From Leptolinea sp. UBA5203 (GTDB taxonomy: Bacteria > Chloroflexota > Anaerolineae > Anaerolineales > Anaerolineaceae), in assembly GCA_002412765.1 (NCBI GenBank), contig DHVR01000050.1:373-7868 (forward strand): a stretch of 7,496 nucleotides of DNA. Reading direction: 5' to 3'. A program made the translations under genes and the position numbers. The notes below the pieces were generated by a model. That model searched no databases. It had not been told where the DNA came from and was given only the letters and a program-made list of their open reading frames with translations. This document shows, piece by piece, positions 1 through 6,981 of the stretch (the stretch's first letter is position 1; each line of letters starts with the position of its first letter).

Positions 1-156
1 ACATCCGGGCAAATTTTATTGCCCTATTATTACGATCACATTGCAGATCATCCCCCATTGGACCTGTTGCTGAGCGGGGTGCTTTCGTCCAGTTGGGATC
101 AACCATTTGAAGGTCCGGTGGGACCTGGAGTTCAGGATAAAGAGGAGAGAGAATGA
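1..156 (+). CDS. C-terminal fragment of an unidentified upstream gene
   Basis: The frame beginning at base 1 is open for 51 codons and ends in TGA at 154-156. The TGA overlaps the ATG of the adaptor gene by four bases (ATGA), which points to translational coupling and shared transcription. The visible tail contains a tyrosine-rich patch (LLPYYYDH), an LDLLLSGVLSS stretch and the Pro/Gly-rich ending WDQPFEGPVGPG before a charged tail. I do not recognise the family. A TetR-type repressor often precedes adaptor/permease/ATPase export operons, and an alpha-helical ligand-binding domain could end this way, but that is only a guess from context. The N-terminus lies outside the window. That it is coding is supported by the open frame and the overlap; its function is not known. 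Confidence 0.6.
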   Translation, partial: TSGQILLPYYYDHIADHPPLDLLLSGVLSSSWDQPFEGPVGPGVQDKEERE

Positions 157-1103
157 AGAAATTATCAATATTTTTTGTGTTATTTACATTGGCTGCCATC
201 TTAATGGCAGGATGTGCACCAAAAGCAGAAAAACCTGTTGTTGCCGAAACAATCGCTCAACCAAATAAATTAATCACTGAAGGGCGTTTGATGCCAGCCA
301 ACTATCTGGATCAGTCATTTTCTGTTTCCGGCCAGGTAATTCAAGTGCTGGTACAGGAAGGCGACACCGTCGAAATTGGTCAGACAATCGCCAAATTAGA
401 TGTGCCGTACTCAGCCCTGGTTGCATTTTCTCAAAATCAGACCGAAGTTCAAAATGCCCGACTGGCAGTGGATGAATTGAAAAAAAGCGCGGATGTCAAT
501 CTTGCACAAAGCAGATTGGATGTTTTCAACGCACAAACCCTGGTCGATGAAGCTCAGGAAGATTTTGATGCTGAGTCCAGTGAAGAAAATCAATTACGTT
601 TGGATGTTGCGCTGGCAACATTGGAATTAGCAAAAGGCCATTTAGCCATTTTTGAAGAAGGTAATGGGATTGATAAGGATCGCCTGGCAGCTGCCGAATC
701 GCGTCTCACCACTGCTATGACAGCCATGCTCAGTGCTCAATCAATAATTGATAGTTATGAACTCAAGGCGAATGTGGGTGGAACGGTTACAAACATCAAT
801 ATCAAAGCTGGTGAACGCATCAATGCCGGGTTCCCGGTCATGACCATCGCTGACTTCGTAAACTGGGAAATCAAAACCGACAATCTCACCGAAATCAATG
901 TGGTCAAAGTTCAGGTCGGCCAAAAAGTAGAGGTTGTTCTGGATGCACTCCCCAAACTAACCTTCAGCGGTCAGGTTACCCAAATCGATATGGTGTATGA
1001 AGAAAAACGTGGTGATACCACCTACACAGCTACCATTTCACTGGATCAAATGGATCCGCAAATGCGCTGGGGGATGACCGCTGCGGTTCAATTCTTACCT
1101 TAA
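153..1103 (+). CDS. HlyD/MacA-like periplasmic adaptor (membrane fusion) lipoprotein of an ABC exporter
   Basis: This 316-residue protein starts with a lipoprotein signal: two lysines, a hydrophobic stretch at residues 6-18 and the lipobox MAGC with the acylated cysteine at 21, so it should be lipid-anchored on the outer face of the membrane. Residues about 57-84 form the first half of a biotinyl-lipoyl-like barrel-sandwich (SGQVIQVLVQEGDTVEIGQ). Residues about 92-200 are Ala/Leu/Glu/Gln-rich and helical, the expected coiled-coil hairpin. Residues about 201-236 are the second lipoyl half (GGTVTNINIKAGERI). A beta-barrel domain follows and ends in the typical WGMTAAV. The start is preceded by a purine-rich AGAGGAGAGA ribosome binding site and overlaps the upstream stop. 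Adaptors of this kind link an inner-membrane transporter to extracellular or outer-envelope delivery. Together with the next two genes it forms a MacAB-like set. The substrate cannot be read from the sequence. Confidence 0.9.
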   Translation: MKKLSIFFVLFTLAAILMAGCAPKAEKPVVAETIAQPNKLITEGRLMPANYLDQSFSVSGQVIQVLVQEGDTVEIGQTIAKLDVPYSALVAFSQNQTEVQNARLAVDELKKSADVNLAQSRLDVFNAQTLVDEAQEDFDAESSEENQLRLDVALATLELAKGHLAIFEEGNGIDKDRLAAAESRLTTAMTAMLSAQSIIDSYELKANVGGTVTNINIKAGERINAGFPVMTIADFVNWEIKTDNLTEINVVKVQVGQKVEVVLDALPKLTFSGQVTQIDMVYEEKRGDTTYTATISLDQMDPQMRWGMTAAVQFLP

Positions 1104-1119
1104 TGCAAAGGAAATGTTA

Positions 1120-2292
1120 ATGATACAAACTTTTTCCATCGCAAGTTACCTGGCAGTCAAAGAAGTATGGCGCAATCGCGGACGCTTCCTGCTGGTCAGC
1201 CTGGTGATTGCTTTAATCACCCTGCTGGTGCTATTTATTGCAGCACTGGGAGAAGGATTGGGCAATGGCAACCGTGAATATCTCTCCAAGCTGGACGCTG
1301 ATATGATCGTATTCCAGGCAAAATCAGACAATGTCATTGCTGCCAGCCGTCTGGGTCGTGATCGATTGGCAGCTGTGCGCCGTGTGGATGGTGTTGCAGA
1401 TGCGGCGATGATCGGTACATCCAGTGCATCCCTGATCCTTCCGGGTGATGATGAACCCCTAAAAGTCGCTATGCTGGGTGTTGAACCTGGTAGAACCGGT
1501 GAACCAACCGTTTTGGAAGGTCAACAACTCAGCACAGACCTGGCTTCTGAAGCAATCATTGACCGCAATACAGCTATACGCAGCAGTTTAGCTGTCGGAG
1601 ATACACTCACCGTTCGTACCACCCAGGGTACCCGGGATGAATTCTTTGATCTGCGTATCGTGGGTATTTCAGATGGTCAACAATTTCAATTGCAACCTTC
1701 CATCTTCGTCCCCTTCTTCACCTGGGATCGGATCCGGTCAAAATCGGAAGCCGAGGTCAACAGTCTCACCTCGGTAGGCAATGTGATCCTGGTTAAATTG
1801 CAGGATCCAGCCCAACTGGAACAGGTCAGCCAGCGTTTGGTTGCTCAGGTAAGCAATATTGAAACTGCAACGCTCACAAAAGCTATTCAAGCGCTACCCG
1901 GTTACTCCGCCCAACAAAGCACACTCAATACCCAGGGTGGTTTCACTCTCTTCATTGGTATTCTGGTGATTGGTGGTTTCTTCCAGATTCAGATTCTGCA
2001 AAAAGTAGCGCAGATTGGTGTGCTCAAAGCAATCGGGGCTGCCAATCCGGTGGTGGCATTTTCTTCAATCATTCAGATCGTCGTCATCACGGTAATTGGT
2101 GTGTTGATCGGAGCGCTATTGACATTCTCCTTCTCACTGTTCTTCCCACCCACCGTCCCGATTGTATTCAATGGCACCACATCCCTGATTGCGATCATCG
2201 CCTTACTCTTGATTGGTCCATTGGGCGGTTTGGTATCCATAAGGTATGCGGTGCGGATTGAACCACTAAAAGCATTGGGGTTATCATCATGA
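1120..2292 (+). CDS. FtsX/MacB-family ABC transporter permease
   Basis: This 390-residue permease has the MacB/FtsX layout. One transmembrane helix lies near residues 22-45 after a basic segment (EVWRNRGR). A large extracytoplasmic domain covers about 46-272. Three C-terminal helices lie near 274-294, 314-341 and 354-374. The hallmark coupling sequence VAQIGVLKAIGA (about 296-307) between helices 2 and 3, and the C-terminal RIEPLKALG, are both present. An in-frame ATG at 1114 would add two residues, but the AAGGA at 1108-1112 sits almost against it and is properly spaced (7 bases) from the ATG at 1120, so I chose 1120. The gene lies 16 bases after the adaptor stop and overlaps the ATPase start by four bases. 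It should act as a homodimer with two ATPase subunits, passing force to the outer domain and adaptor. Lipoprotein release (LolC/E-like) is an alternative role, but the adaptor neighbour favours MacB-like export. Confidence 0.9.
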   Translation: MIQTFSIASYLAVKEVWRNRGRFLLVSLVIALITLLVLFIAALGEGLGNGNREYLSKLDADMIVFQAKSDNVIAASRLGRDRLAAVRRVDGVADAAMIGTSSASLILPGDDEPLKVAMLGVEPGRTGEPTVLEGQQLSTDLASEAIIDRNTAIRSSLAVGDTLTVRTTQGTRDEFFDLRIVGISDGQQFQLQPSIFVPFFTWDRIRSKSEAEVNSLTSVGNVILVKLQDPAQLEQVSQRLVAQVSNIETATLTKAIQALPGYSAQQSTLNTQGGFTLFIGILVIGGFFQIQILQKVAQIGVLKAIGAANPVVAFSSIIQIVVITVIGVLIGALLTFSFSLFFPPTVPIVFNGTTSLIAIIALLLIGPLGGLVSIRYAVRIEPLKALGLSS

Positions 2293-3017
2293 AAACATAC
2301 GCACTCGAAACGCAATCCGTCATTAAAACATATCAGAGTGAATCCGGGACCATTCAGGCAGTCGATGATGTCTCCTTGCAGGTAGCAGCTGGCGAGTTTG
2401 TCGCCCTGGTTGGACCCAGTGGTTCCGGAAAAACCACCATGTTGTCCATCCTGGCAGCTTTACTCCAACCTTCATCAGGGAAGGTAGTACTGGATGGGCA
2501 GGATCTGGCTGGCATAAATGATATCGATCGTGTCGCCATGCGTCGCGAAAAAATTGGCTTCACATTCCAGGCAAACAACCTGGTACCTTATCTCACCGCT
2601 GTCGAGAATGTGGAATTGATGCTGCGCCTCAACAACAAACTGGACAAAACCGGGAAGTTACGTTCCCGTGAACTTTTGGCACGTCTCGGACTGGCTGACC
2701 GTATGCACAACCTTCCCGGACAAATGTCCGGCGGGCAGCAACAACGGGTCGCCATCGCCCGGGCATTGATCCATAATCCCAGCCTGGTGCTGGCAGATGA
2801 GCCTACCGCCAGCCTGGATACCGAACGTGCCTATCAGGTCGTCGAAACATTCGCCGGATTAATCCATGAGCAGAACAGGGCTGGCATCATGGTCACCCAC
2901 GATCTACGCATGGTTGAATTTGTTGATCGCGTTCTCTTAATGCAGGATGGAAAACTGGTACGCATCTACACCGGACATAGCGAAATCATGGAATTGATCC
3001 AGGGTAGCAGTCACTAA
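2289..3017 (+). CDS. ABC transporter ATP-binding protein, LolD/MacB type
   Basis: This 242-residue stand-alone nucleotide-binding subunit carries every motif. Walker A is GPSGSGKT (42-49), the Q-loop glutamine is at 94, the signature is MSGGQQQR (146-153), Walker B is LVLADE (166-171) with the catalytic Glu 171, the D-loop is SLD (175-177) and the switch histidine is 204 in MVTHD. The LolD/MacB/FtsE group is indicated by the AVDDVSL start, the FTFQANNLVPYLTAVENV segment after the Q-loop, and the length. The signature begins with Met rather than the usual Leu, a common variation. Its ATG overlaps the permease TGA, so the two are probably produced in matched amounts. Tandem stops (TAA TAG) and an intrinsic terminator follow, so it is the last gene of the operon. 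It powers the exporter from the cytoplasmic side. Confidence 0.93.
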   Translation: MKTYALETQSVIKTYQSESGTIQAVDDVSLQVAAGEFVALVGPSGSGKTTMLSILAALLQPSSGKVVLDGQDLAGINDIDRVAMRREKIGFTFQANNLVPYLTAVENVELMLRLNNKLDKTGKLRSRELLARLGLADRMHNLPGQMSGGQQQRVAIARALIHNPSLVLADEPTASLDTERAYQVVETFAGLIHEQNRAGIMVTHDLRMVEFVDRVLLMQDGKLVRIYTGHSEIMELIQGSSH

Positions 3018-3037
3018 TAGAAATTGTTCAAAAAGTG

Positions 3038-3069
3038 AAAATGCCCATCAATTATGATGGGCATTTTTT
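3038..3069 (+). terminator. Rho-independent terminator of the exporter operon
   Basis: A perfect 13-base-pair stem (left arm 3038-3050, right arm 3055-3067) with an ATTA loop contains a GCCCATC/GATGGGC core and runs into six T residues (3064-3069). It starts 20 bases after the ATPase stop. The A-rich left flank would also let the hairpin work on the opposite strand. It separates the export operon from the hydrolase gene. Confidence 0.92.
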
Positions 3070-3104
3070 ATTATTAAGTGGATAATTTTATTGGAGCCAA
3101 CGAT

Positions 3105-3110
3105 AAGGAG
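3105..3110 (+). promoter_or_regulatory. Ribosome binding site deciding the hydrolase start
   Basis: AAGGAG lies four bases before the ATG at 3115. No comparable sequence precedes the GTG at 3172, the first start codon after the in-frame TAG. This is the main evidence that the ancestral start is 3115. Confidence 0.6.
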
Positions 3111-3114
3111 TTCC

Positions 3115-3840
3115 ATGTCAATTCAATTGATTAACTGCGCACCCATGAAACCCAGGTAGTTAAAATGGAACGTGGATAACCTGGCCATACTGGTAGAAAC
3201 CGATCAGGGATTGGTTCTGGTGGATACGGGTTTAGGACTGCATGATCATGAATCACCGACCCGGCTCGTGAGGATGTTTCGTCGGATTTTTCGCGTCCCA
3301 TATGCTCCGAATTCGACAGCTTTTCAGCAGTTGGAATCGATGGGAATTTCACCAACCAATGTGAAACACATTATCCAGACCCATCTCCATTTTGATCACG
3401 CCGGTGGATTGCCGGATTTTCCCTGGGCACAGGTACATTTGCATCAGAAAGAATTAGCAGCTATGTTAAAACCGAATACCTGGCTGGAACGGTTTGCCTA
3501 TGACAAAGCGGATTTCACACATGAACCCAACTGGGTGACCTATGAAAATTGCACGGAGAAATGGTATGAGTTTGATGCCATCCCATTACCCTTCACGCCA
3601 CGGATTTACATGATCCCACTTTTCGGTCATACCTCCGGTCATTGTGGTGTAGCAATCCAGGATGGTTTGGGGTGGCTTTTTCAGGCAGGAGATTCCATTC
3701 CGACAAACGCAGCATTTGATCTGACACCTGGATGGCTGAATCGCATGGTAATTGGTCCCCATGTAGAACGGATTAAAGCATTTGCCCATTTCCATCCAGA
3801 AGTTAATATAGTCGCAGGGCATAAATACCAAAGGATATGA
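3115..3840 (+). CDS. Metallo-beta-lactamase-fold hydrolase, interrupted by an in-frame TAG at codon 15
   Basis: From ATG 3115 the frame reads MSIQLINCAPMKPR, then TAG (3157-3159), then LKWNVDNLAILVETDQG and onward without interruption to TGA at 3838-3840. The part after the TAG can start at GTG 3172 and gives 222 residues. Numbered from that GTG, the zinc-site residues are complete: THLHFDH with H71, H73, D75 and H76, GHTSGH with H157, AGD with D174, and AGH with H217. The strand VLVDTG (16-20) precedes them. The family covers hydrolases of lactones, thioesters and phosphoesters, and the substrate cannot be assigned. The sequence before the TAG (NCAPMKP) resembles the usual N-terminus of related hydrolases from memory, so the TAG looks like a lesion, a readthrough site or a sequencing error rather than an upstream non-coding stretch. 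If translation starts at GTG 3172, the first beta strand is lost and there is no visible ribosome binding site. The gene stands alone between a terminator and a candidate promoter. Confidence 0.82.
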
Positions 3841-3857
3841 AAAATTGTTTAGGATCT

Positions 3858-3866
3858 TGTTATAAT
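3858..3866 (+). promoter_or_regulatory. Candidate extended -10 promoter ahead of the SDR gene
   Basis: TGTTATAAT matches the extended -10 pattern TGnTATAAT exactly, with TATAAT at 3861-3866. No good -35 box lies 16-18 bases upstream, which an extended -10 can tolerate. It sits 18 bases after the hydrolase stop and about 128 bases before the SDR start. That implies a leader of about 120 bases, in which I see no riboswitch or strong hairpin. The A+T-rich spacer makes a chance match possible. Confidence 0.4.
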
Positions 3867-3993
3867 TATTTTAATAATCTTTTCCAGGCATCCATCATCG
3901 CTTAATTCTCAAACACAGCAAAATACATTCCTCATGAGTAAGTATTGAAGAAGGTTTCATTGTTAAAGATCCTTGGGCTGACTGAGGTGATTA

Positions 3994-5013
3994 ATGAAAA
4001 TTTTCTTAACAGGCGGAACCGGTTTTATTGGGAGACCTCTCACACAACGTTTGCTTGAACGTGGTTGGGAAGTTATCGCACTGGTCAGAAATCCAGAGAG
4101 TAATGAATCCAAGGAGATTAAATCTCTGGGTGCGCATCTGATCCAGGGGAATGTCACAAATAAAGAAAGCATGAGAGCAGGCATGCAAGGTGCAGATGTG
4201 GTGATTCACAATGCAGGCTGGTATGAGTTTGGAATATGCAAACAGGATCATGAAAAAATGTTCAGGATCAATGTGGAAGGTACCCAAAACACGCTTGATC
4301 TGGCAGTCGAACTGAGAATACCCAGAATCATTCACACCTCTTCTATTCTGGCTTATGGACGCACGGGTGACATAGTCGTTGATGAAAGCTATGTGCGCCA
4401 ATTTCCCCCCTTAACATATTATGAAGAAACCAAGATGAAAGCCCATGAGATTGCGACAAGTTTACAAAAACAAGGAGCACCGATCATCATAACCTGCCCT
4501 GCCGGGGTGATTGGACCTGGAGACCATTCCGCTACCGGGTATCTGGTAAGAATGTATGTGCGTCATTGTTTACCACCCATTCTATGGACACCGAATGGAA
4601 AATTAGCCCATGTTTATGTGGATGATGCTGCAGAAGGAATTGCGCGCTGTGTGGAATATGGGAAAATTGGTGAGGTTTATTTATTGAGCAATGGAAATCA
4701 AACCCATCGAGAGATGAGTGAAGACTGTAAAAAAAGCGACGGTGGATGTAAAAAGACCTGGTTTTGGCTACCCAACTCGATTGCGTTTTTTCTCAATCGA
4801 GTGGCAGAACCAATCGAAAGGTTATTGGGATTTCCCATCGTTTTTTGTAAAGAATTCATCCTAACGGCCAAAGATAATTGGCAATTTTCTGCTGCCAAAG
4901 CAGAACGAGAATTACACATGCAATTTCGCAGGTTAGAACAAGCCTGGTGTGATACGATAGAAGGAGAGAGAATACTCGCAAAAAAGAAAAAGGAATCTAA
5001 GCTCAAGCAGTAA
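3994..5013 (+). CDS. NAD(P)-dependent extended SDR epimerase/reductase
   Basis: This 339-residue protein is an extended short-chain dehydrogenase. It has the Rossmann nucleotide motif TGGTGFIG (6-13), an arginine after the second strand (VRN, 31-33) that often favours NADP, NAG at 73-75, the active-site serine region HTSS (114-117) and the catalytic pair Y143 and K147 in YEETK. A proline/glycine turn (PAGVIGPGD, 169-177) and the VYVDDAAEGI segment (207-216) are also typical. Relatives are annotated as dihydroflavonol-4-reductase-like, sugar-nucleotide epimerase or hopanoid-associated (HpnA-like) epimerase. The C-terminal half (LPNSIAFFLNRVAEPI and NWQFSAAKAEREL) keeps the family pattern, and the tail is lysine-rich. 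GAGG at 3984-3987 is well spaced from the ATG. Two cysteines (245 and 252) sit where aromatic residues are more usual, from memory. The substrate is not known. The next gene begins within about 10 bases on the same strand, suggesting co-transcription. Confidence 0.88.
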   Translation: MKIFLTGGTGFIGRPLTQRLLERGWEVIALVRNPESNESKEIKSLGAHLIQGNVTNKESMRAGMQGADVVIHNAGWYEFGICKQDHEKMFRINVEGTQNTLDLAVELRIPRIIHTSSILAYGRTGDIVVDESYVRQFPPLTYYEETKMKAHEIATSLQKQGAPIIITCPAGVIGPGDHSATGYLVRMYVRHCLPPILWTPNGKLAHVYVDDAAEGIARCVEYGKIGEVYLLSNGNQTHREMSEDCKKSDGGCKKTWFWLPNSIAFFLNRVAEPIERLLGFPIVFCKEFILTAKDNWQFSAAKAERELHMQFRRLEQAWCDTIEGERILAKKKKESKLKQ

Positions 5014-5022
5014 ATGTAAACA

Positions 5023-6028
5023 ATGGATAGATAGCGCGATCTCCTTACGTTTGATCCAATTTCAACCTTTGTTAGTAAAGGAAATATTGCCATCCAGTAT
5101 TTCGTAGAACGAGATCTTCTTGATCTGGAAGTCGACACCATCCAGTCATTGTGGAACTTACCAGAACCACAAAAAATTTTCAAAAAACAACTTCCGGATG
5201 GTAGCTGGCCTCGAACGGATAAGAAACAACACCCAGCCGTCAAACATCAACTCTTCGATACCTGGCGAGCAGTCAATGAACTGGTCGGTAAATTTGGGTT
5301 TTCCAGGGAACATCCCCAATTAGCGCAGGCGGTTGAATACCTCTTTTCCTGCCAGACGGAAGATGGTGATTTCAGAGGAATCCTGGCTAACCATGGCCAC
5401 CTACTACGCTGGCGCAATCCTGGCTACTATCGTAGAGGCTGGATATGAGGATGATCCCAGGGTAGATAGATGTTTTCAATGGTTACTTTCCATGCGTCAG
5501 GATGATGGCGGTTGGACCATTCCAATGATCACTCAAAAATTTGATCGGGAAACACAATATAAATTGCAAACCGAGTTTCTCCCTCCCGCGGAACCAGATC
5601 GCACAAAACCATTCTCTCACAATTGCACCGGAATGGTATTGCGAGCCTTTGCAGCCCATCCAATCTATGGGCATTCTGAGGATGCCAGACTTGCTGCTGA
5701 TCTTTTAAAATCCCGTTTCTTCCAGCCTGATGCTTATGCTTCACTCAAGGATGCCCGATATTGGATCAGATTTGAGTATCCATTCTGGTGGAATAATCTG
5801 GTCTCAGCTATGGATATTATGGTGAAAATGGAAGTTTCAGCAATAGATCCGCATATGAAAAAAGCAATCAATTGGTTGGTCGAACATCAACAATCGGATG
5901 GTCTTTGGAAAGTAAACTATTATTCTACTGATCCAGAAAAATCCACCCCTCAAACATTGGATCGTAAATTGTGGATCAGCCTGGCTATATGTAGAATTCT
6001 TAAAGATATTCAGGTTAAGATTGCTTAG
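5023..6028 (+). pseudogene. Squalene-cyclase/prenyltransferase-repeat protein, broken by an early TAG and a frameshift
   Basis: Two frames together encode about 330 residues of an alpha/alpha-barrel protein of the squalene-hopene cyclase/prenyltransferase superfamily. Frame 1 is open from 5035 (DPISTFVSKGN...ERDLLDLEVDTIQSLWNLPEPQ) to about 5394. Frame 2 continues from about 5396 (ATYYAGAILATIVEAGYEDD) to TAG at 6026-6028. The repeat signature Q-x-x-D-G-x-W/F occurs at least four times: QLPDGSW (5188-5208), QTEDGDF, RQDDGGW and QQSDGLW, split across the two frames. The cyclase acid motif DxDD is absent, so true squalene cyclisation is unlikely. The stand-alone family of this length has no firm function that I know. 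Removing one G from the GG at 5395-5396 restores the frame. The only upstream ATG (5023) lacks a ribosome binding site and meets TAG at 5032-5034. The gene may be decaying, or the lesions may be sequence errors. Confidence 0.72.
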
Positions 6029-6101
6029 GTTTAGATCCTGATTGTGGAAAATTGGATTAATTGAAGAATTTATTCGCTTAAGAAGGCAAAATACACCAAC
6101 C

Positions 6102-6899
6102 ATGAGCATTAATCAACATAATTTATACGACTTCGACATTCACATAGCGGAAATTTATGATATGCAGGAGAATAACACAAAGGATGTCGAGTTTTTAAGA
6201 AATTTTCTACATGGAAAAACCAGGTTAAACATTCTTGAACCATTTTGCGGAACCGGCCGCATGCTCATTCCGCTCGCACTTGAAGGTCATTCCATTTTGG
6301 GAATCGATCAATCCCAAGCCATGTTGCAATTAGCACAGAAAAAAATCAAAGATCTATCTGACGATGTACAAAAAAGAATTCGTCTACAATGGGCAGATGT
6401 GACCGTTGAGAATTGGCCCTCAGGGTATGATCTGGTGATTCTTGGTTTCAATTGTTTTTATGAGTTGGCAACCGCTGAAGAACAGGAACTTTGTATTTAT
6501 CAGGCATCCAGGGCATGTAAACCCGGTGCATACATTTATGTGGACAATGACCATATGGAAGGCGAACTGGATGCTGCCTGGCAGGATATGAATCATAAGT
6601 ATGTGTATTTATCCGGAATTTGCAAAGATGGATATCAGATAAAAAACACACGAAAGACCATCTGGTTCGATGTGAAGCAACGGCTTGCCCGGTTTGAACG
6701 ACGATACCAGATCACTTCTCCGGAAGGAATTGTCACTGAATATCAATTTACGCAACAAAAACACCCGGTCAGCAAAGTTGAAGTTCAGACCTGGTTAGAA
6801 AAACATGGATTTGAGATTCTGACAGTGTATGGTGACCATTCAGGAAATCCATACCACCATAACTCTCCAAAAGCTATTTTCTGGGCTCGTAAACGATAA
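6102..6899 (+). CDS. Class I SAM-dependent methyltransferase
   Basis: From ATG 6102 the protein is 265 residues with a Rossmann methyltransferase core. Motif I is ILEPFCGTGR (44-53). The acidic residue ending strand 2 lies in LGIDQS (66-71). The adenine-side aspartate is D99 in WADV. DLVILGFNCFYEL (110-122) is the motif IV region, and PGAYIYVDND (141-150) follows. The second half (FERRYQITSPEGIVTEYQ, then WLEKHGFEILTVYGD) is the beta-sheet end typical of small-molecule methyltransferases. A TTG at 6042 would add 20 residues directly after an in-frame TGA. I prefer the ATG because MSINQHNLYDFDIHIAEIYD resembles a usual N-terminus for this group, although neither start has a good ribosome binding site. 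It lies 73 bases after the cyclase-like gene and may share its transcript. The acceptor is unknown. Confidence 0.88.
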   Translation: MSINQHNLYDFDIHIAEIYDMQENNTKDVEFLRNFLHGKTRLNILEPFCGTGRMLIPLALEGHSILGIDQSQAMLQLAQKKIKDLSDDVQKRIRLQWADVTVENWPSGYDLVILGFNCFYELATAEEQELCIYQASRACKPGAYIYVDNDHMEGELDAAWQDMNHKYVYLSGICKDGYQIKNTRKTIWFDVKQRLARFERRYQITSPEGIVTEYQFTQQKHPVSKVEVQTWLEKHGFEILTVYGDHSGNPYHHNSPKAIFWARKR

Positions 6900-6968
6900 T
6901 AACCAAGGAATGAATCATTATACGTAAATTTTCATGCAAATACCTGTGGGCTACAATGATGATAGATC

Positions 6969-6975
6969 AGGAGGT
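6969..6975 (+). promoter_or_regulatory. Strong Shine-Dalgarno fixing the start of the small membrane protein
   Basis: AGGAGGT is a full match to the anti-Shine-Dalgarno sequence and lies six bases before the ATG at 6982. The in-frame ATG at 6934 has no such element, and its 16 extra residues (MQIPVGYNDDRSGGHR) are polar and would place the element inside the coding region. Confidence 0.8.
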
Positions 6976-6981
6976 CACAGG

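Noticed and set aside
3864..3882. ATTATT/AATAAT inverted repeat followed by T residues after the hydrolase gene
   Set aside because: The loop would be only two bases and the stem is all A-T, so it is too weak to call a terminator.
4006..4401. 131-codon - strand open frame opposite the SDR gene
   Set aside because: It lies wholly within a clearly conserved gene, has no recognisable motif and is best explained as an antisense shadow.
4698..5243. 181-codon - strand open frame spanning the SDR/cyclase junction
   Set aside because: Both overlapped + strand sequences have recognisable family motifs; the - strand product is low-complexity and Ser/Arg-rich with no domain features.
6042..6101. TTG-initiated N-terminal extension of the methyltransferase
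   Set aside because: It adds 20 residues immediately after an in-frame TGA, lacks a ribosome binding site, and the usual family-like N-terminus begins at ATG 6102.
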